A stretch of DNA of 40,585 nt from an uncultured Rhodospirillaceae bacterium (GCA_903901915.1 CAIUSV010000092.1:1-40585), one strand, 5' to 3'; positions 8,510-17,916 are shown, numbered from the stretch's first letter. Notes: a model not told the origin generated them from the letters alone. Made by a program: numbers and translations.

Positions 8510-10996
8510 TCAAGGCTTGGCGGCGGCCAGGACCGGCGGCACCCGCCCCAGGCGCAGAAACTCGGTCATCTCGGCGGCAACCATGGGGTGGGCGAACAGG
8601 AAGCCCTGAACCATGTCGCAGCCATAGCGCGCCATCGCGGCAAACTGCTGCTCGGTCTCGATGCCGGGCGCGATAACGCCAAGATGAAGACCACGCGCCA
8701 CCGCGACGATGGCGGTGATGATTTCGCTGCCGTCACCCTCGGTCGCGGCGTTGCGCACGAAGCTCTGATCAATCTTGAGCGAACGGGCCGGCAACCGGCG
8801 CAGGAAGGCGAACGACGAGTAGCCCGAGCCGAAATCGTCAATGGAGACGCCGACATCCATGGCCATCAGCCGGGCGAAGATGGCACCGACGTCCTGGCTC
8901 TTGTCGGTGACGCACCCTTCGGGAACATCCAGTTCAAGCGCGTCGGGCGGCAGCCCCGACCGCTCCAGCGCCGCAGCCACCGTTTCGATCAGATCGGGCG
9001 CCCGCAACTGGCGGGCCGACAGGTTGATGCCGATGCGCAGATCGGCAAAGCCCTGGTCGACCCATTCCCGGGCCTGGCGGCAGGCGGTATCGAATACCAC
9101 CTCGCCAATGGCCAGAATCAGCCCGGTCTCTTCCGCCAAGGGCAGGAACTGGTGCGGCATGACCAGTCCGATTTCGGGATGGCGCCAGCGCAACAGCGCC
9201 TCGACGGCGGTCACCCGGCCGGTACGCGCATCGAAGATCGGCTGGTAGTGCAAGATGAATTCCTGCCGGTCGAGGGCATGGCGCAGCGCACTTTCCAAGG
9301 CAAGGCGCTCGAACGCCTGGGCATTGACCGTCTCGGAGTGGAAGCGGCAGGCGTTGCGCCCCTGATGCTTGGCCCGGTACATGGCGGCATCGGCCAACTT
9401 GACCAGCGATTGCGGGTCGCCGGCATCGGCGGGATAGAGGGCGACGCCAATGGATGAACTGATGCGGGCCTGACTGCCCTGAAGGTCGAAAGGATCGGCC
9501 AGCGTCGCCAGGATCTTATGAGCGACCACGGCACCATCGCGCGCCTCGGTGATGTCTTCGAGGATGACGGTGAACTCGTCACCGGCCAGACGGGCCACGG
9601 TGTCCCCCTGACGCACGCAGGCGCTCAGCCGCTCGGCCACTTGCTGAAGCAGGAAATCGCCGGCCAGATGCCCCAACGTGTCATTGACCTGCTTGAAGTA
9701 GTCGAGATCGATGAACAGCAGCGCCACCAGGGTCTGATTGCGGTTGGCACGGGTCAGGGCGCGCGACAGGCGCTCCTGGAACAAAGTGCGGTTGGGCAGC
9801 CGGGTCAACGGATCATGGTTGGCCTGATAACTCAGGCGTTCCTCGTCCTCCTTGCGCGAGGTGATGTCCGAGAACACCGCGACGTAGTTGGTAAGCCGGT
9901 CGCTTTCATCGCGCACGGCGGCGATGTTCAGCCACTCGGCGAACATCTCGCCGCTTTTGCGCCGGTTCCAGATTTCGCCCTGCCACTTGCCGGTCTGGTT
10001 CAGCGACAGGAACATGCGCTCGTAGAATTCCGGGGTATGGCGCCCCGACGCCAGAATCTTGGGTGTGTGCCCCATCACGTCGGCGGCGGCAAAGCCGGTG
10101 ATGTCGGAGAAGGCTGGATTGACATGGATAATGCGGCGCTTCTCGTCGGTGACGAACAGCCCCTCGCCGGTGTTCTCGAACACCGTGGCGGCCAAACGCT
10201 GATGTTCCTCCAACCGCTTTTTCTCGGTGACATTCTCGACCACCGCCACGGTATAGCGAAGCTCGCCGCCGGGATCACGCACGGCGGTGACGGTCAGATG
10301 TGCCCACACCGAGGCGCCATCCCGCCGCAGATAGCGCTTGGTCAGGGTGTAGCTGTCGATGCGTCCCGCCGCCATGTCATCGCGCAAACCGTTGTGATTG
10401 GCGATATCATCGGGATGGGTGATCTGGCGGAAGGTAAGGCGCTGCAACTCGGCGTCGCTGTAGCCGACCATGGCGCAGAACGCCGGATTGCAGTGAACGA
10501 ATCCGCCGCCGGGCTCGGCCAGCACCACGCCGATACCGGCGTTGTCGAACAGGGCGCGAAAGCGTGCCTCGCTGCCGCGCAGTTCGGCATCGGCCAGGGA
10601 ACGACCGATGGAATAGCGGATCGACCGCCGCACCAGCTCACCGTCACCTTGACCCTTGACTAGATAGTCCTGGGCGCCCCGACGCAGCGCCTCCAGGGCC
10701 AGCGCCTCGTCGGCGGTGCCGGTCAGCACCACCACCGGCACCGACGGACTGGCGGCGCGCAGACGCGCCAGCGTCTCCAGGCCGAAGGAATCCGGCAACG
10801 ACAGGTCAAGCAGCACCACGTCGATGGGCTTGGCCTGCAACACGGTCAAACCCGTGGCCAGATCTTCCGCCTTGTCCACGGCGCACGGGTGCCCGGGATC
10901 CTCGTGCAGATAGATTTCAACCAGACGCGCATCGCCGGGGTTGTCCTCGATGACGAGAACCGCCAGGGGGCGATTACCGGATGCCATGTCCGTCAT
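8510..10996 (-). CDS. receiver-PAS-PAS-GGDEF-EAL c-di-GMP signalling protein
   Basis: An 828-residue cytoplasmic protein. In order: receiver (about 10-125, with [12 protein letters not shown] and phospho-acceptor VLLDLSLPDS), two PAS domains (about 145-265 and 270-390, e.g. FENTGEGLFVTDEKRRIIHV and a PAC-like FSDITSRKEDEERL), GGDEF (about 400-560) and EAL (about 570-815). The cyclase signature reads RLAGDEFTV, an AGDEF variant that can still be active in the family. The phosphodiesterase residues are present: AVEALLRWRHP, NLSARQL, DDFGSGYSS, KIDQSFV, GIETEQQ and the late glutamine in VQGFLF. One odd point is APGIET in place of the usual AEGVET. It starts 11 bases after the stop of the CheY-like gene, suggesting a two-gene operon in which both receivers may share a kinase. 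Net cyclase or phosphodiesterase activity cannot be told. Confidence 0.9.
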   Translation of the reverse strand: MTDMASGNRPLAVLVIEDNPGDARLVEIYLHEDPGHPCAVDKAEDLATGLTVLQAKPIDVVLLDLSLPDSFGLETLARLRAASPSVPVVVLTGTADEALALEALRRGAQDYLVKGQGDGELVRRSIRYSIGRSLADAELRGSEARFRALFDNAGIGVVLAEPGGGFVHCNPAFCAMVGYSDAELQRLTFRQITHPDDIANHNGLRDDMAAGRIDSYTLTKRYLRRDGASVWAHLTVTAVRDPGGELRYTVAVVENVTEKKRLEEHQRLAATVFENTGEGLFVTDEKRRIIHVNPAFSDITGFAAADVMGHTPKILASGRHTPEFYERMFLSLNQTGKWQGEIWNRRKSGEMFAEWLNIAAVRDESDRLTNYVAVFSDITSRKEDEERLSYQANHDPLTRLPNRTLFQERLSRALTRANRNQTLVALLFIDLDYFKQVNDTLGHLAGDFLLQQVAERLSACVRQGDTVARLAGDEFTVILEDITEARDGAVVAHKILATLADPFDLQGSQARISSSIGVALYPADAGDPQSLVKLADAAMYRAKHQGRNACRFHSETVNAQAFERLALESALRHALDRQEFILHYQPIFDARTGRVTAVEALLRWRHPEIGLVMPHQFLPLAEETGLILAIGEVVFDTACRQAREWVDQGFADLRIGINLSARQLRAPDLIETVAAALERSGLPPDALELDVPEGCVTDKSQDVGAIFARLMAMDVGVSIDDFGSGYSSFAFLRRLPARSLKIDQSFVRNAATEGDGSEIITAIVAVARGLHLGVIAPGIETEQQFAAMARYGCDMVQGFLFAHPMVAAEMTEFLRLGRVPPVLAAAKP

Positions 10997-11007
10997 GACG
11001 GAACCAA

Positions 11008-11454
11008 TCAGCGCGGCGGCAACGTCACCACCGAGCACCAGTATTCTTCGATGGACCGGACGACCGAAATGAAACGATCCAAATCGACCGGCTTGGTAAT
11101 ATAGCAATTGGCGTGCAGATCGTAGCTGCGCAGGATGTCCTGCTCGGCCTGGGAGGTGGTCAGCACCACCACCGGGATCCGGCGAAGATCGTCATCCGCC
11201 TTGAGCTCGGCCAGCACCTGACGGCCGTCCTTGCGCGGCAGGTTGAGATCGAGCAGCACCAGATTGGGCCGGGGCGCACCGGCGTACTGGCCGTCACGGC
11301 GGAGGTAGGCCATCGCCTCGACACCATCGACCACCACCTTGAGGCGGCTGGTCATGCGGCCTTCCTTCAAGGCTTCCTGGGCAAGGCGAGCATCACCCGG
11401 ATTATCCTCGACCAACAGAATCTCGAAGGCCTCTGGCATGTTGCGCAGGCTCAA
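11008..11454 (-). CDS. CheY-like single-domain response regulator (Rcp1 type)
   Basis: A 148-residue stand-alone receiver. Key residues are intact: [12 protein letters not shown] (acidic pair), [14 protein letters not shown] (phospho-acceptor aspartate), VVLTTS (switch Thr/Ser) and [10 protein letters not shown] (lysine). The long insertion after the first helix ([18 protein letters not shown]) is typical of the Rcp1 subgroup that partners phytochrome-like or hybrid kinases. The start is read as TTG at 11454, because GGAGGGGGC lies 7-9 bases upstream; ATG at 11439 is the alternative. It is the first gene of an operon with the GGDEF-EAL protein and probably relays phosphate from a kinase encoded elsewhere. 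Confidence 0.88.
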   Translation of the reverse strand: MSLRNMPEAFEILLVEDNPGDARLAQEALKEGRMTSRLKVVVDGVEAMAYLRRDGQYAGAPRPNLVLLDLNLPRKDGRQVLAELKADDDLRRIPVVVLTTSQAEQDILRSYDLHANCYITKPVDLDRFISVVRSIEEYWCSVVTLPPR

Positions 11455-11591
11455 AATCCGCCCCCTCCCTTTTCCCGGCCGGTATTATTCCCGTGAACTA
11501 TAAAGGGGGAACCGCCGGATGAAAACCGGCTTACGTTCATGCCCGGACGAATTCCGGATCTTCTTCACGCCGGGACATCGGATTGCTCGAC

Positions 11592-12500
11592 TTAAGCGGG
11601 AGTTTCCACCGGCCACAACCACGCAGCGCCACGCACTCCCGACGAATCACCGTGGCGCGGAGGCCGCAACACCGTCTCCACCCGATCGGAAAACACCCAC
11701 CGTCCCCACAGGGCCGGAATCGCCTGATACAGCCGCCCGACCTTGGACAGGCCACCCCCCAGAACAATGACATGGGGGTCGATCACGTTGATGACCGAGG
11801 CCAGGGCGCGGGCAAGACGATCCTCGTAGCGCCCCATGGCGGCGACCGCCTCGGCCCGATCAGAGGCGCAGATCTCCTCGGCGTCCAGCCCACCCCCGTG
11901 ATCGCGGGCAAGGGCGGGGCCGGACAGAAAGGTTTCGACGCAGCCCCGGCGACCGCAATAGCACAAGGGACCGGGGCGTTCGTCATCCGCCGGCCACGGC
12001 AGGGGATTATGGCCCCATTCGCCGGCGATGGCGTTGGGTCCGGCCAGCAAACGGCCATGCACGACGATGCCGCCGCCGACGCCGGTGCCCAGAATAACCC
12101 CGAACACGGTGGCAAAGCCGGCACCGGCGCCGTCACTCGCTTCGGACAGGGCGAAACAGTCGGCATCATTGGCCAGCCGGACCGGTCGGTCGAGCGCCGC
12201 TTCAAGATCGCGATCCAACGGCCGTCCGATCAGCCAGGTGGAATTGGCGTTCTTCACCAGACCGCTGGCCGGGCTGATGGTGCCGGGAATGCCGATACCG
12301 ACGGAACCACGAACGGCCAGCTCGGATTCCAGGGTGGCGACCAGGGCCGTCACCGTGCGAATGGTGCCGTCATAACTGCCGCGCTCGGTAGCGACCCGCC
12401 GTCGCGCCAGCTCCCGCCCCAGATGATCGAGCGCGATCGCCTCGGTCTTGGTGCCGCCGATGTCGATACCGATGCGGATGCCGGAAGACGCGGTGTCCAT
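11592..12500 (-). CDS. ROK family sugar kinase (fructokinase/N-acetylglucosamine kinase type)
   Basis: A 302-residue cytoplasmic kinase. The ATP phosphate-binding motif RIGIDIGGTKTEAIAL opens the protein, LANDADCFALSEA holds the catalytic-type Asp, and GVILGTGVGGGIVVHGRL plus GEWGHNPL give the ROK signature. The zinc-binding motif CYCGRRGCVETFLSG is complete. DPHVIVLGGGLSKV forms the adenosine pocket. Family members phosphorylate fructose, glucose, mannose or N-acetylglucosamine; the sequence does not decide between them. ATG at 12500 is chosen since the glycine-rich strand begins a few residues later; an in-frame extension to 12608 lacks family similarity. No sugar transport genes are next to it. 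It has no repressor-type HTH, so it is a kinase, not a NagC-type regulator. Confidence 0.85.
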   Translation of the reverse strand: MDTASSGIRIGIDIGGTKTEAIALDHLGRELARRRVATERGSYDGTIRTVTALVATLESELAVRGSVGIGIPGTISPASGLVKNANSTWLIGRPLDRDLEAALDRPVRLANDADCFALSEASDGAGAGFATVFGVILGTGVGGGIVVHGRLLAGPNAIAGEWGHNPLPWPADDERPGPLCYCGRRGCVETFLSGPALARDHGGGLDAEEICASDRAEAVAAMGRYEDRLARALASVINVIDPHVIVLGGGLSKVGRLYQAIPALWGRWVFSDRVETVLRPPRHGDSSGVRGAAWLWPVETPA

Positions 12501-12628
12501 GACGACAAGTATGCCATGTGGAATGGTTAGCCGGGGAAAGAGTTCTTTCGCATTCTCGGAGGTTGTCGTTTGCGATACCATGCCGCCGAAAGCGGCGTGC
12601 GAAGCCATTCATCCCGGGGAATCGACCC

Positions 12629-13390
12629 ATGCTGAGAGCGCTGGTGCTGGTGCTGGCGATGCTGACCGGTCAGGCCGCCTCGGCGCGAGAGATCGTGACG
12701 GTGGGCGGCTACGAGTTCGCTCCCTTCGTCGACATGGAACCGGATGGCAAGGCCGGCGGTCTGGTCCCGGCACTGATCGACGAGTTGAACCGCTACCAGG
12801 ATCGCTTCGAGTTCCGCTTCGTCCCCACCTCGCCCAGCCGGCGCTACAAGGATTTCTCCGAGCGCAAGTTCGACGTGATCTTCTTTGAAAGTCCCGACTG
12901 GGGCTGGCGCGACAACCGGATCGCCGTCGATGTCTCCGATGTCTTTCTCGACGGCGGCGAACTGTATGTCGCCCAGGTTCGGCCCGGACGCGGCCAGGAC
13001 TATTTCGCCGATCTGAGCGGCAAACGCATGGTGGGAATCCTCGGCTATCATTACGGCTTCGCCGGCTTCGAGGCCGACCCCGCCGTTCTGACCGGCCGCT
13101 TCCGCATGACCCTGGTCAACGACAACGCCGCCAGCATCGAGATGATCCTCAAGGATCGCGGCGACGTGGCGGTGGTGACCGACGCCTATCTCAAGCGCTA
13201 TATGAAATCCCATCCCGAATCGCGCCAGCGCCTGCTGGTATCGGAGCGCTTCGACCAACGCTATGCCCACCGCGCCCTGGTGCGCCCGGGGGCCGCCATC
13301 GACGTCGCCGCGATCAACCGCCTCTTCGCGGCGATGACCCGGGATCAGACCTTGGGCCAGTTGTGGCGCCGCTTCGGCATCAGGGACTGA
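12629..13390 (+). CDS. periplasmic amino-acid-type substrate-binding protein (SBP_bac_3)
   Basis: A 253-residue exported binding protein. The ATG at 12629 gives a clean signal peptide (LRALVLVLAMLTGQAASA-R). The mature protein has family 3 features: VTVGGYEFAPFVDMEP at the start, GGLVPALIDELNRY, FDVIFFESPDWGWRDNR in place of the usual DxxxxxxxxTxER segment, and LSGKRMVGILGYHYG. Bacterial relatives bind amino acids or cyclic dipeptides for ABC importers, or serve as sensor inputs. No permease or ATPase gene is adjacent. The next gene, 5 bases away on the same strand, is a membrane phosphatase with a periplasmic domain, so this protein may feed a signal to it rather than a transporter. It is divergent from the ROK gene. 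Confidence 0.82.
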   Translation: MLRALVLVLAMLTGQAASAREIVTVGGYEFAPFVDMEPDGKAGGLVPALIDELNRYQDRFEFRFVPTSPSRRYKDFSERKFDVIFFESPDWGWRDNRIAVDVSDVFLDGGELYVAQVRPGRGQDYFADLSGKRMVGILGYHYGFAGFEADPAVLTGRFRMTLVNDNAASIEMILKDRGDVAVVTDAYLKRYMKSHPESRQRLLVSERFDQRYAHRALVRPGAAIDVAAINRLFAAMTRDQTLGQLWRRFGIRD

Positions 13391-13395
13391 AATGA

Positions 13396-14937
13396 ATGAA
13401 GCCGCCGGTTTCCCTCGCCTCCGGCCGTAGCCTCGCGGTCAAGGTCTTCGCCGCGACGTTGCCGGTGGTGGTGGTGGCGGTGCTGGCGACCCAGCTTACC
13501 GTAGCCTGGATCAACCACTCCGCCCGGCTCGACGCGCTGACCGCCAGGGCCGAACTGGTCGCCACCCTTACCGCCCAGGCCATTGCCCGGCCTCTATGGA
13601 ACCTGGACCGGGCGGTCTACCAGGCCCAGGTCGCGGCGGTGGGCAGCGACCCCGGCTTCTTCATGGCGCGGGTTTTCGACGACAGCGGACAGGTGGCGTT
13701 CCAAGTCGGCGCCGAACCGGCGGCCGGCATTCCCACCATCCGGGCGCGCCAGCCCATCCCCGATCCGTCGGGACCGGGGGGACGCATCGGCGAATTCGAG
13801 CTGGTCCTATCCAAGGCCGAGCTGGAGCAAAGCGCCCAGCGCCAGATCGCCATCGGCGCCACCTCCATCGTGGCGCTGCTGCTCGCCACCTTCGCCACCA
13901 TCCATCTCGCCACCCGACGCCTGATTCTGGCGCCGCTGGACAAGCTTCTGGAGGCCATGGCGAGGATCGAGCGCAAGGACTGGACGATTCTGGGATGGAC
14001 CAGCGGTGACGAAATCGGCCAAGTCGCCCGGGCCTTCAATCACATGGTCGAGGGGCTGCGCTCCGGCGACGAGGCCAAGCGGCTGCTGAAGGAACTGGAG
14101 ACCGCCCAGGCCCGATTGATCGAGAACAACGCCGCGCTGGAAAAGGCCAGCCGGCTGGTGCTCGACAGCATCGGCTATGCCCGCAAGATCCAGGACGGCC
14201 TGCTGCCCGATGCCACCGCCCTGGGCGACGCGGTGGCCGAACTGCATGTGCGCTGGGAACCGCTGCAGCAGGTGGGCGGCGACTATTACTGGCTGCACCG
14301 GTTCGGCCGCAAGGCGCTGATCCTGCTGGCCGACTGCACCGGCCACGGGGTGCCGGGCGCGTTCATGACCGTGGTGGTCGCCACCGCACTGGACCGCATC
14401 GTCATGGAAAGCGGCGAGATGCTGCCGTCGGCCATTCTGGAACGGCTGGACACGGCGGTTCGCGGACGGCTGCGCCAGGATCGCCCCGAAGGGTCGAGCG
14501 ACGACGGACTGGATGCCGCCGTCTGCCTGTGGGATGGCGAGGCCCGTACCCTGACCTTCGCCGGCGCCAACATGCCCATCGTCATCGGCGCCCCCGACGG
14601 GGTCCGCACCCTGAAGGGCGACCGTCGCTCGCTGGGCTATCGCCGCTCGGGCCAGGAGCGGCCGTTCGTCGATCACACCGTCGCCATCGAAGCGGGCGCC
14701 ACCGTCTATATGTTCACCGACGGCATGACCGACCATGTGGGAGGCGAGCCGCCAAGGCTGTTCGGACGCCGCCGGCTGATCGAGATCATCGCCGAGGGAC
14801 ACGCCCTGGCGCTGCCCGACCAGCTTGCCCGCATCGACGCGGCGCTGGCCGACTATCGCGGCGACCAGAACCGCCGCGACGACATGACCATCATCGCCTT
14901 TCGGCCACTGGCGATCAGCCGCCCAGCGATGCCTTGA
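13396..14937 (+). CDS. membrane HAMP-SpoIIE serine phosphatase
   Basis: A 513-residue inner-membrane sensor. Residues about 13-35 (VKVFAATLPVVVVAVLATQL) and about 152-172 (GATSIVALLLATFATIHLA) are membrane helices around a ~115-residue periplasmic domain. HAMP follows (about 173-230; LILAPLDKLLEAM, GDEIGQVARAFNHMVE), then a coiled coil, then a PP2C-type SpoIIE domain (about 255-505). The metal-binding acidic residues are present: QVGGDYYW, LADCTGHGVPGAF, DDGLDAAVCL, YMFTDGMTDH and RRDDMTII. Such proteins dephosphorylate anti-sigma-factor antagonists, as with SiaA or RsbU. No anti-sigma or STAS gene lies nearby, so the target is elsewhere. Only 5 bases separate it from the binding-protein gene. 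Its last 23 bases overlap the convergent small HTH gene. Confidence 0.87.
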   Translation: MKPPVSLASGRSLAVKVFAATLPVVVVAVLATQLTVAWINHSARLDALTARAELVATLTAQAIARPLWNLDRAVYQAQVAAVGSDPGFFMARVFDDSGQVAFQVGAEPAAGIPTIRARQPIPDPSGPGGRIGEFELVLSKAELEQSAQRQIAIGATSIVALLLATFATIHLATRRLILAPLDKLLEAMARIERKDWTILGWTSGDEIGQVARAFNHMVEGLRSGDEAKRLLKELETAQARLIENNAALEKASRLVLDSIGYARKIQDGLLPDATALGDAVAELHVRWEPLQQVGGDYYWLHRFGRKALILLADCTGHGVPGAFMTVVVATALDRIVMESGEMLPSAILERLDTAVRGRLRQDRPEGSSDDGLDAAVCLWDGEARTLTFAGANMPIVIGAPDGVRTLKGDRRSLGYRRSGQERPFVDHTVAIEAGATVYMFTDGMTDHVGGEPPRLFGRRRLIEIIAEGHALALPDQLARIDAALADYRGDQNRRDDMTIIAFRPLAISRPAMP

Positions 14938-15097
14938 TCCGCGCCACCGCGTCGCGGGAATAAAAACTGCAGACACCCCGTTTCGCCGCCGGCTCCAGCC
15001 CCAGATCCTTGATCGCCTTCTTGACCTTGGCATCGGAGACGCCAAGCTCCTTGGCGATGTTGCCGGGGCTGATGGTGTCGGTCTTCGCGTCAGCCAT
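14915..15097 (-). CDS. small helix-turn-helix protein
   Basis: A 60-residue basic protein. Residues 9-33 (ISPGNIAKELGVSDAKVKKA) look like a helix-turn-helix of the MerR/excisionase winged type. A second half, GVCSFYSRDAVARIKASL, resembles the wing and following helix. The reading frame is compact, has an ATG, and shows coding character unlike random antisense. It overlaps the end of the convergent phosphatase gene by 23 bases. A 10-bp inverted repeat lies 43 bases upstream of its start, which could be an autoregulatory operator. A homologue-type function (DNA-binding or replication-related) is a guess; no partner is seen. Confidence 0.65.
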   Translation of the reverse strand: MADAKTDTISPGNIAKELGVSDAKVKKAIKDLGLEPAAKRGVCSFYSRDAVARIKASLGG

Positions 15098-15140
15098 GGG
15101 TGTGGTCTCCGGGCTAAAGGGTGATAGGACGGCTCACTAT

Positions 15141-15176
15141 CCGCTTTTGCCCATGGCCGGAGAAGAGCAAAAGCGG
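15141..15176. promoter_or_regulatory. 10-bp inverted repeat between the small HTH gene and glycerate kinase
   Basis: Perfect arms CCGCTTTTGC and GCAAAAGCGG are separated by 16 bases. No T-tract follows on either side, so it is not a standard terminator. Its place in a divergent intergenic region suits an operator. Confidence 0.5.
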
Positions 15177-15241
15177 CAAGATCGGGGCGCGGCACCCTTG
15201 GCGCCATCACCATTCCACCTCATGTCGCGGATACATTGATC

Positions 15242-16504
15242 ATGACCATGGCACCCCAGGACCTGTTGCGGCGCATGTTCGACGCCGCGGTCAACGCCGC
15301 CCAGCCGGCCCATTGCGTCCCGCTCCACCTGCCTTCGCCGCCCAAGGGCCGGTTGATCGTGGTCGGCGCCGGCAAGGCCTCGGCAGCCATGGCCCGGGCG
15401 GTGGAGGATCGGTGGCCGGGCGAGTTGTCAGGCCTGGTGGTCACCCGCTACGGCTACAATGTTCCATGCAGCCGCATCACCATCGTCGAAGCCGCCCATC
15501 CGGTGCCCGACGCCGCCGGTCTGAATGCCGCGCGAAACATGATGGATCTGGTGCGGGGACTGTCCGCCGACGATCTGGTGCTGTGCCTGATCTCGGGCGG
15601 CGGCTCGGCGCTGCTGCCATTACCGCTGGAAGGGCTGACGCTGGAAGACAAGCAGGACATCAATCGCGCCCTGCTCAAATCCGGCGCCACCATCGGCGAG
15701 ATGAACTGCGTGCGGCGCCACTTGTCGGCGGTCAAGGGCGGCCGCCTCGCCGCCGCCTGCCATCCCGCCAGGGTCGTCACCCTGATGATCTCGGACGTAC
15801 CGGGCGACAGCCCCACCGATATCGCCTCCGGCCCGACCTCGGGCGATCCCACCACCTGCGCCGATGCCTTGGCCATCATCGCCCGCCATGGCATCACCGT
15901 GGCGCCCAAGGTACTCGATCTTCTGCAAAGCGGTCGGGGTGAAAGCGTCAAGCCGGGGGATCCGCGTCTGGCCGGCATCGACACCCGCATGATCGCGGCA
16001 CCGCAAATGGCGCTGGAGGCCGCCGCCGAGGTGGCCCGCGCCGCCGGAGTCCCCGCCCATATCCTGGGCGACGCCATCGAAGGCGAGGCCAGGGATGTCG
16101 GAACCGCCATGGCCGGCATCGCCCGGCAGGTCGCCCGGCGGAGCCAGCCGTTCGCCACGCCGTGCGTGCTGTTATCGGGTGGCGAGACCACCGTCACCGT
16201 CCGGGGCGCGGGGCGCGGCGGCCCCAACGTCGAATTCCTGCTGGCGCTGGGCGTCGCGCTGGACAGCCACCCCGGCATTCACGCCATTGCCGGCGATACC
16301 GACGGCGTCGACGGCATGGAAGATATCGCCGGGGCCATCCTGACCCCCGATACCCTCACCCGCGCCTGGGCCAAGGGCATCAAGCCCAGGGACGCCCTGG
16401 CCGCCAATGACGGGCATGGGTTCTTCCAGGCCCTGGGCGACTCGGTTGTCACCGGTCCGACGCTGACAAACGTCAACGACTTCCGGGCGATCCTGATCCG
16501 ATAA
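15242..16504 (+). CDS. glycerate 2-kinase (MOFRL family)
   Basis: A 420-residue kinase of the GckA/TtuD family, often misnamed hydroxypyruvate reductase. It phosphorylates D-glycerate to 2-phosphoglycerate and links glyoxylate, serine or tartrate breakdown to glycolysis. Visible features: IVVGAGKASAAMARAVE near the N-terminus, VVTRYGYNVPC, EAAHPVPDAAGLNAA, LCLISGGGSALLPLP, KSGATIGEMNCVRRHLSAVK with KGGRLA, and the C-terminal MOFRL part with LLSGGETTVTVRG, GGPNVEFLLAL, AGDTDGVDG and ANDGHGFFQALGD. Length is normal. The start is not certain: TTG 15236, ATG 15242 and ATG 15248 are in frame, and no clear Shine-Dalgarno marks one. It is convergent with der, 11 bases apart. Confidence 0.9.
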   Translation: MTMAPQDLLRRMFDAAVNAAQPAHCVPLHLPSPPKGRLIVVGAGKASAAMARAVEDRWPGELSGLVVTRYGYNVPCSRITIVEAAHPVPDAAGLNAARNMMDLVRGLSADDLVLCLISGGGSALLPLPLEGLTLEDKQDINRALLKSGATIGEMNCVRRHLSAVKGGRLAAACHPARVVTLMISDVPGDSPTDIASGPTSGDPTTCADALAIIARHGITVAPKVLDLLQSGRGESVKPGDPRLAGIDTRMIAAPQMALEAAAEVARAAGVPAHILGDAIEGEARDVGTAMAGIARQVARRSQPFATPCVLLSGGETTVTVRGAGRGGPNVEFLLALGVALDSHPGIHAIAGDTDGVDGMEDIAGAILTPDTLTRAWAKGIKPRDALAANDGHGFFQALGDSVVTGPTLTNVNDFRAILIR

Positions 16505-16515
16505 GCCGCACCGCG

Positions 16516-17916
16516 TCAGCCGTCGGCCTTGGCATAGGGATTCTTGCCGCCGCGCACGAACAGCCGGATGGGCACCCCCGGCATGGCGAACGCCTCGCGC
16601 AGGCCGTTGACCAGATAGCGGACATAGGATTCCGGCAGCTCGTCGGGACGGGTTGCGAACAGGGCGAAAGTGGGTGGCCGCGCCTTGGCCTGGGTCATAT
16701 AGCGGATCTTGTAGCGCCGCCCCCCCGGCAATGCCGGCGGCGGGTGGCGCTCGATCATCTCCTCCAGCCAGCGATTGAGCTGGGCGGTGGGAATGCGGCG
16801 GTTCCACACCGTCCAGGCATCCAGCACCGCGTCCATCACCCGATCGACCCCCTTGCCGGTCAGCGCCGACAGCGTCACCGTCGCCACCCCCTTGGCCTGG
16901 GGCAGCGAGGTCTCCAACCGGTCGCGCAGCCGCCGCAATGCCGCCTGGGGATCATCGACGACATCCCATTTGTTGATGGCCAGGACCAGGGCTCGCCCCT
17001 CGTCGATCACCAGGCGGGCGATGGTCAGGTCCTGCTTGTCCAGAATGGCGGCGGCGTCCATTACCAGCACCACCACCTCGGCGCGGCGGATGGATTCGAT
17101 GGTGTTGCCGACGGAAAGTTTCTCGATGGCGTCGCTGATCTGTGCCTTCTTGCGCAGGCCGGCGGTATCGACCAGTTTGACGGCGCGGCCCCGGTGGGTC
17201 CACTCCACCGCGATGGCGTCGCGGGTCAGCCCGGCTTCGGGACCGGTGAGCAGCCGCTCATGACCGAGCAACTGGTTGCCCAGGGTCGATTTGCCCACAT
17301 TGGGACGGCCGACGATGACCATGGTGAGCGGCCGGCCGGGATCGACCTCTTCCGACTCGGCATCGCCCCCGGCTTCGCCGAAGGGGGCTTCGTCGCCGTC
17401 GTCCTCGGTCAGTGCGCCGGCCTTTTCGGCGAAGGGACGCAGCGCCTCGAACAGTTCGTACATGCCCTCGCCGTGCTCGGCCGAGACCGGCACCGGCTCG
17501 CCCAGGCCAAGCCCGTAGGATTCGTAAAGGCCGGACGATCCGGCCTTGCCCTCGCACTTGTTGGCGACCAGGATCACCGGCGTCGGCAGGCGCCGCAGAT
17601 GGTCGGCGAAATGGCGGTCAAGCGGCGTCACCCCGGCACGGGCGTCGATCAGCAGCAAAGCGACATCGGCATCGGCAACCGCCATATCGGTCTGGCGGCG
17701 CATGCGGGCCTCGACGCTGTCACCGCCGGAATCCTCGAACCCGGCGGTATCGATCACCTGGAAATCCATGCCCAGAAGACTGCCGTGGCCCTCGCGGCGA
17801 TCGCGGGTCACCCCCGGCAGGTCATGGACGATGGCAAGCCGCCGCCCCGCCAGCCGGTTGAACAGGGTGGACTTGCCGACATTGGGGCGCCCGACGATGG
17901 CGACGGTGAAGGCCAT
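16516..17916 (-). CDS. der: ribosome-associated GTPase Der (EngA)
   Basis: A 466-residue double-GTPase needed for 50S ribosome assembly. The two G domains both have a perfect P-loop, [14 protein letters not shown] (residue 9 on) and [14 protein letters not shown] (about residue 205). Switch motifs are DTAGFED and DTAGLRKK. The base-recognition motifs are NKCEGK in the first domain (Glu instead of Asp) and NKWDVV in the second. An acidic linker ([20 protein letters not shown]) separates the domains. The C-terminal KH-like domain ends with RFLVRGG-type sequence ([13 protein letters not shown]). The ATG at 17916 shares its A with the TGA stop of bamB, indicating translational coupling. Last gene of yfgM-bamB-der. 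Confidence 0.96.
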   Translation of the reverse strand: MAFTVAIVGRPNVGKSTLFNRLAGRRLAIVHDLPGVTRDRREGHGSLLGMDFQVIDTAGFEDSGGDSVEARMRRQTDMAVADADVALLLIDARAGVTPLDRHFADHLRRLPTPVILVANKCEGKAGSSGLYESYGLGLGEPVPVSAEHGEGMYELFEALRPFAEKAGALTEDDGDEAPFGEAGGDAESEEVDPGRPLTMVIVGRPNVGKSTLGNQLLGHERLLTGPEAGLTRDAIAVEWTHRGRAVKLVDTAGLRKKAQISDAIEKLSVGNTIESIRRAEVVVLVMDAAAILDKQDLTIARLVIDEGRALVLAINKWDVVDDPQAALRRLRDRLETSLPQAKGVATVTLSALTGKGVDRVMDAVLDAWTVWNRRIPTAQLNRWLEEMIERHPPPALPGGRRYKIRYMTQAKARPPTFALFATRPDELPESYVRYLVNGLREAFAMPGVPIRLFVRGGKNPYAKADG

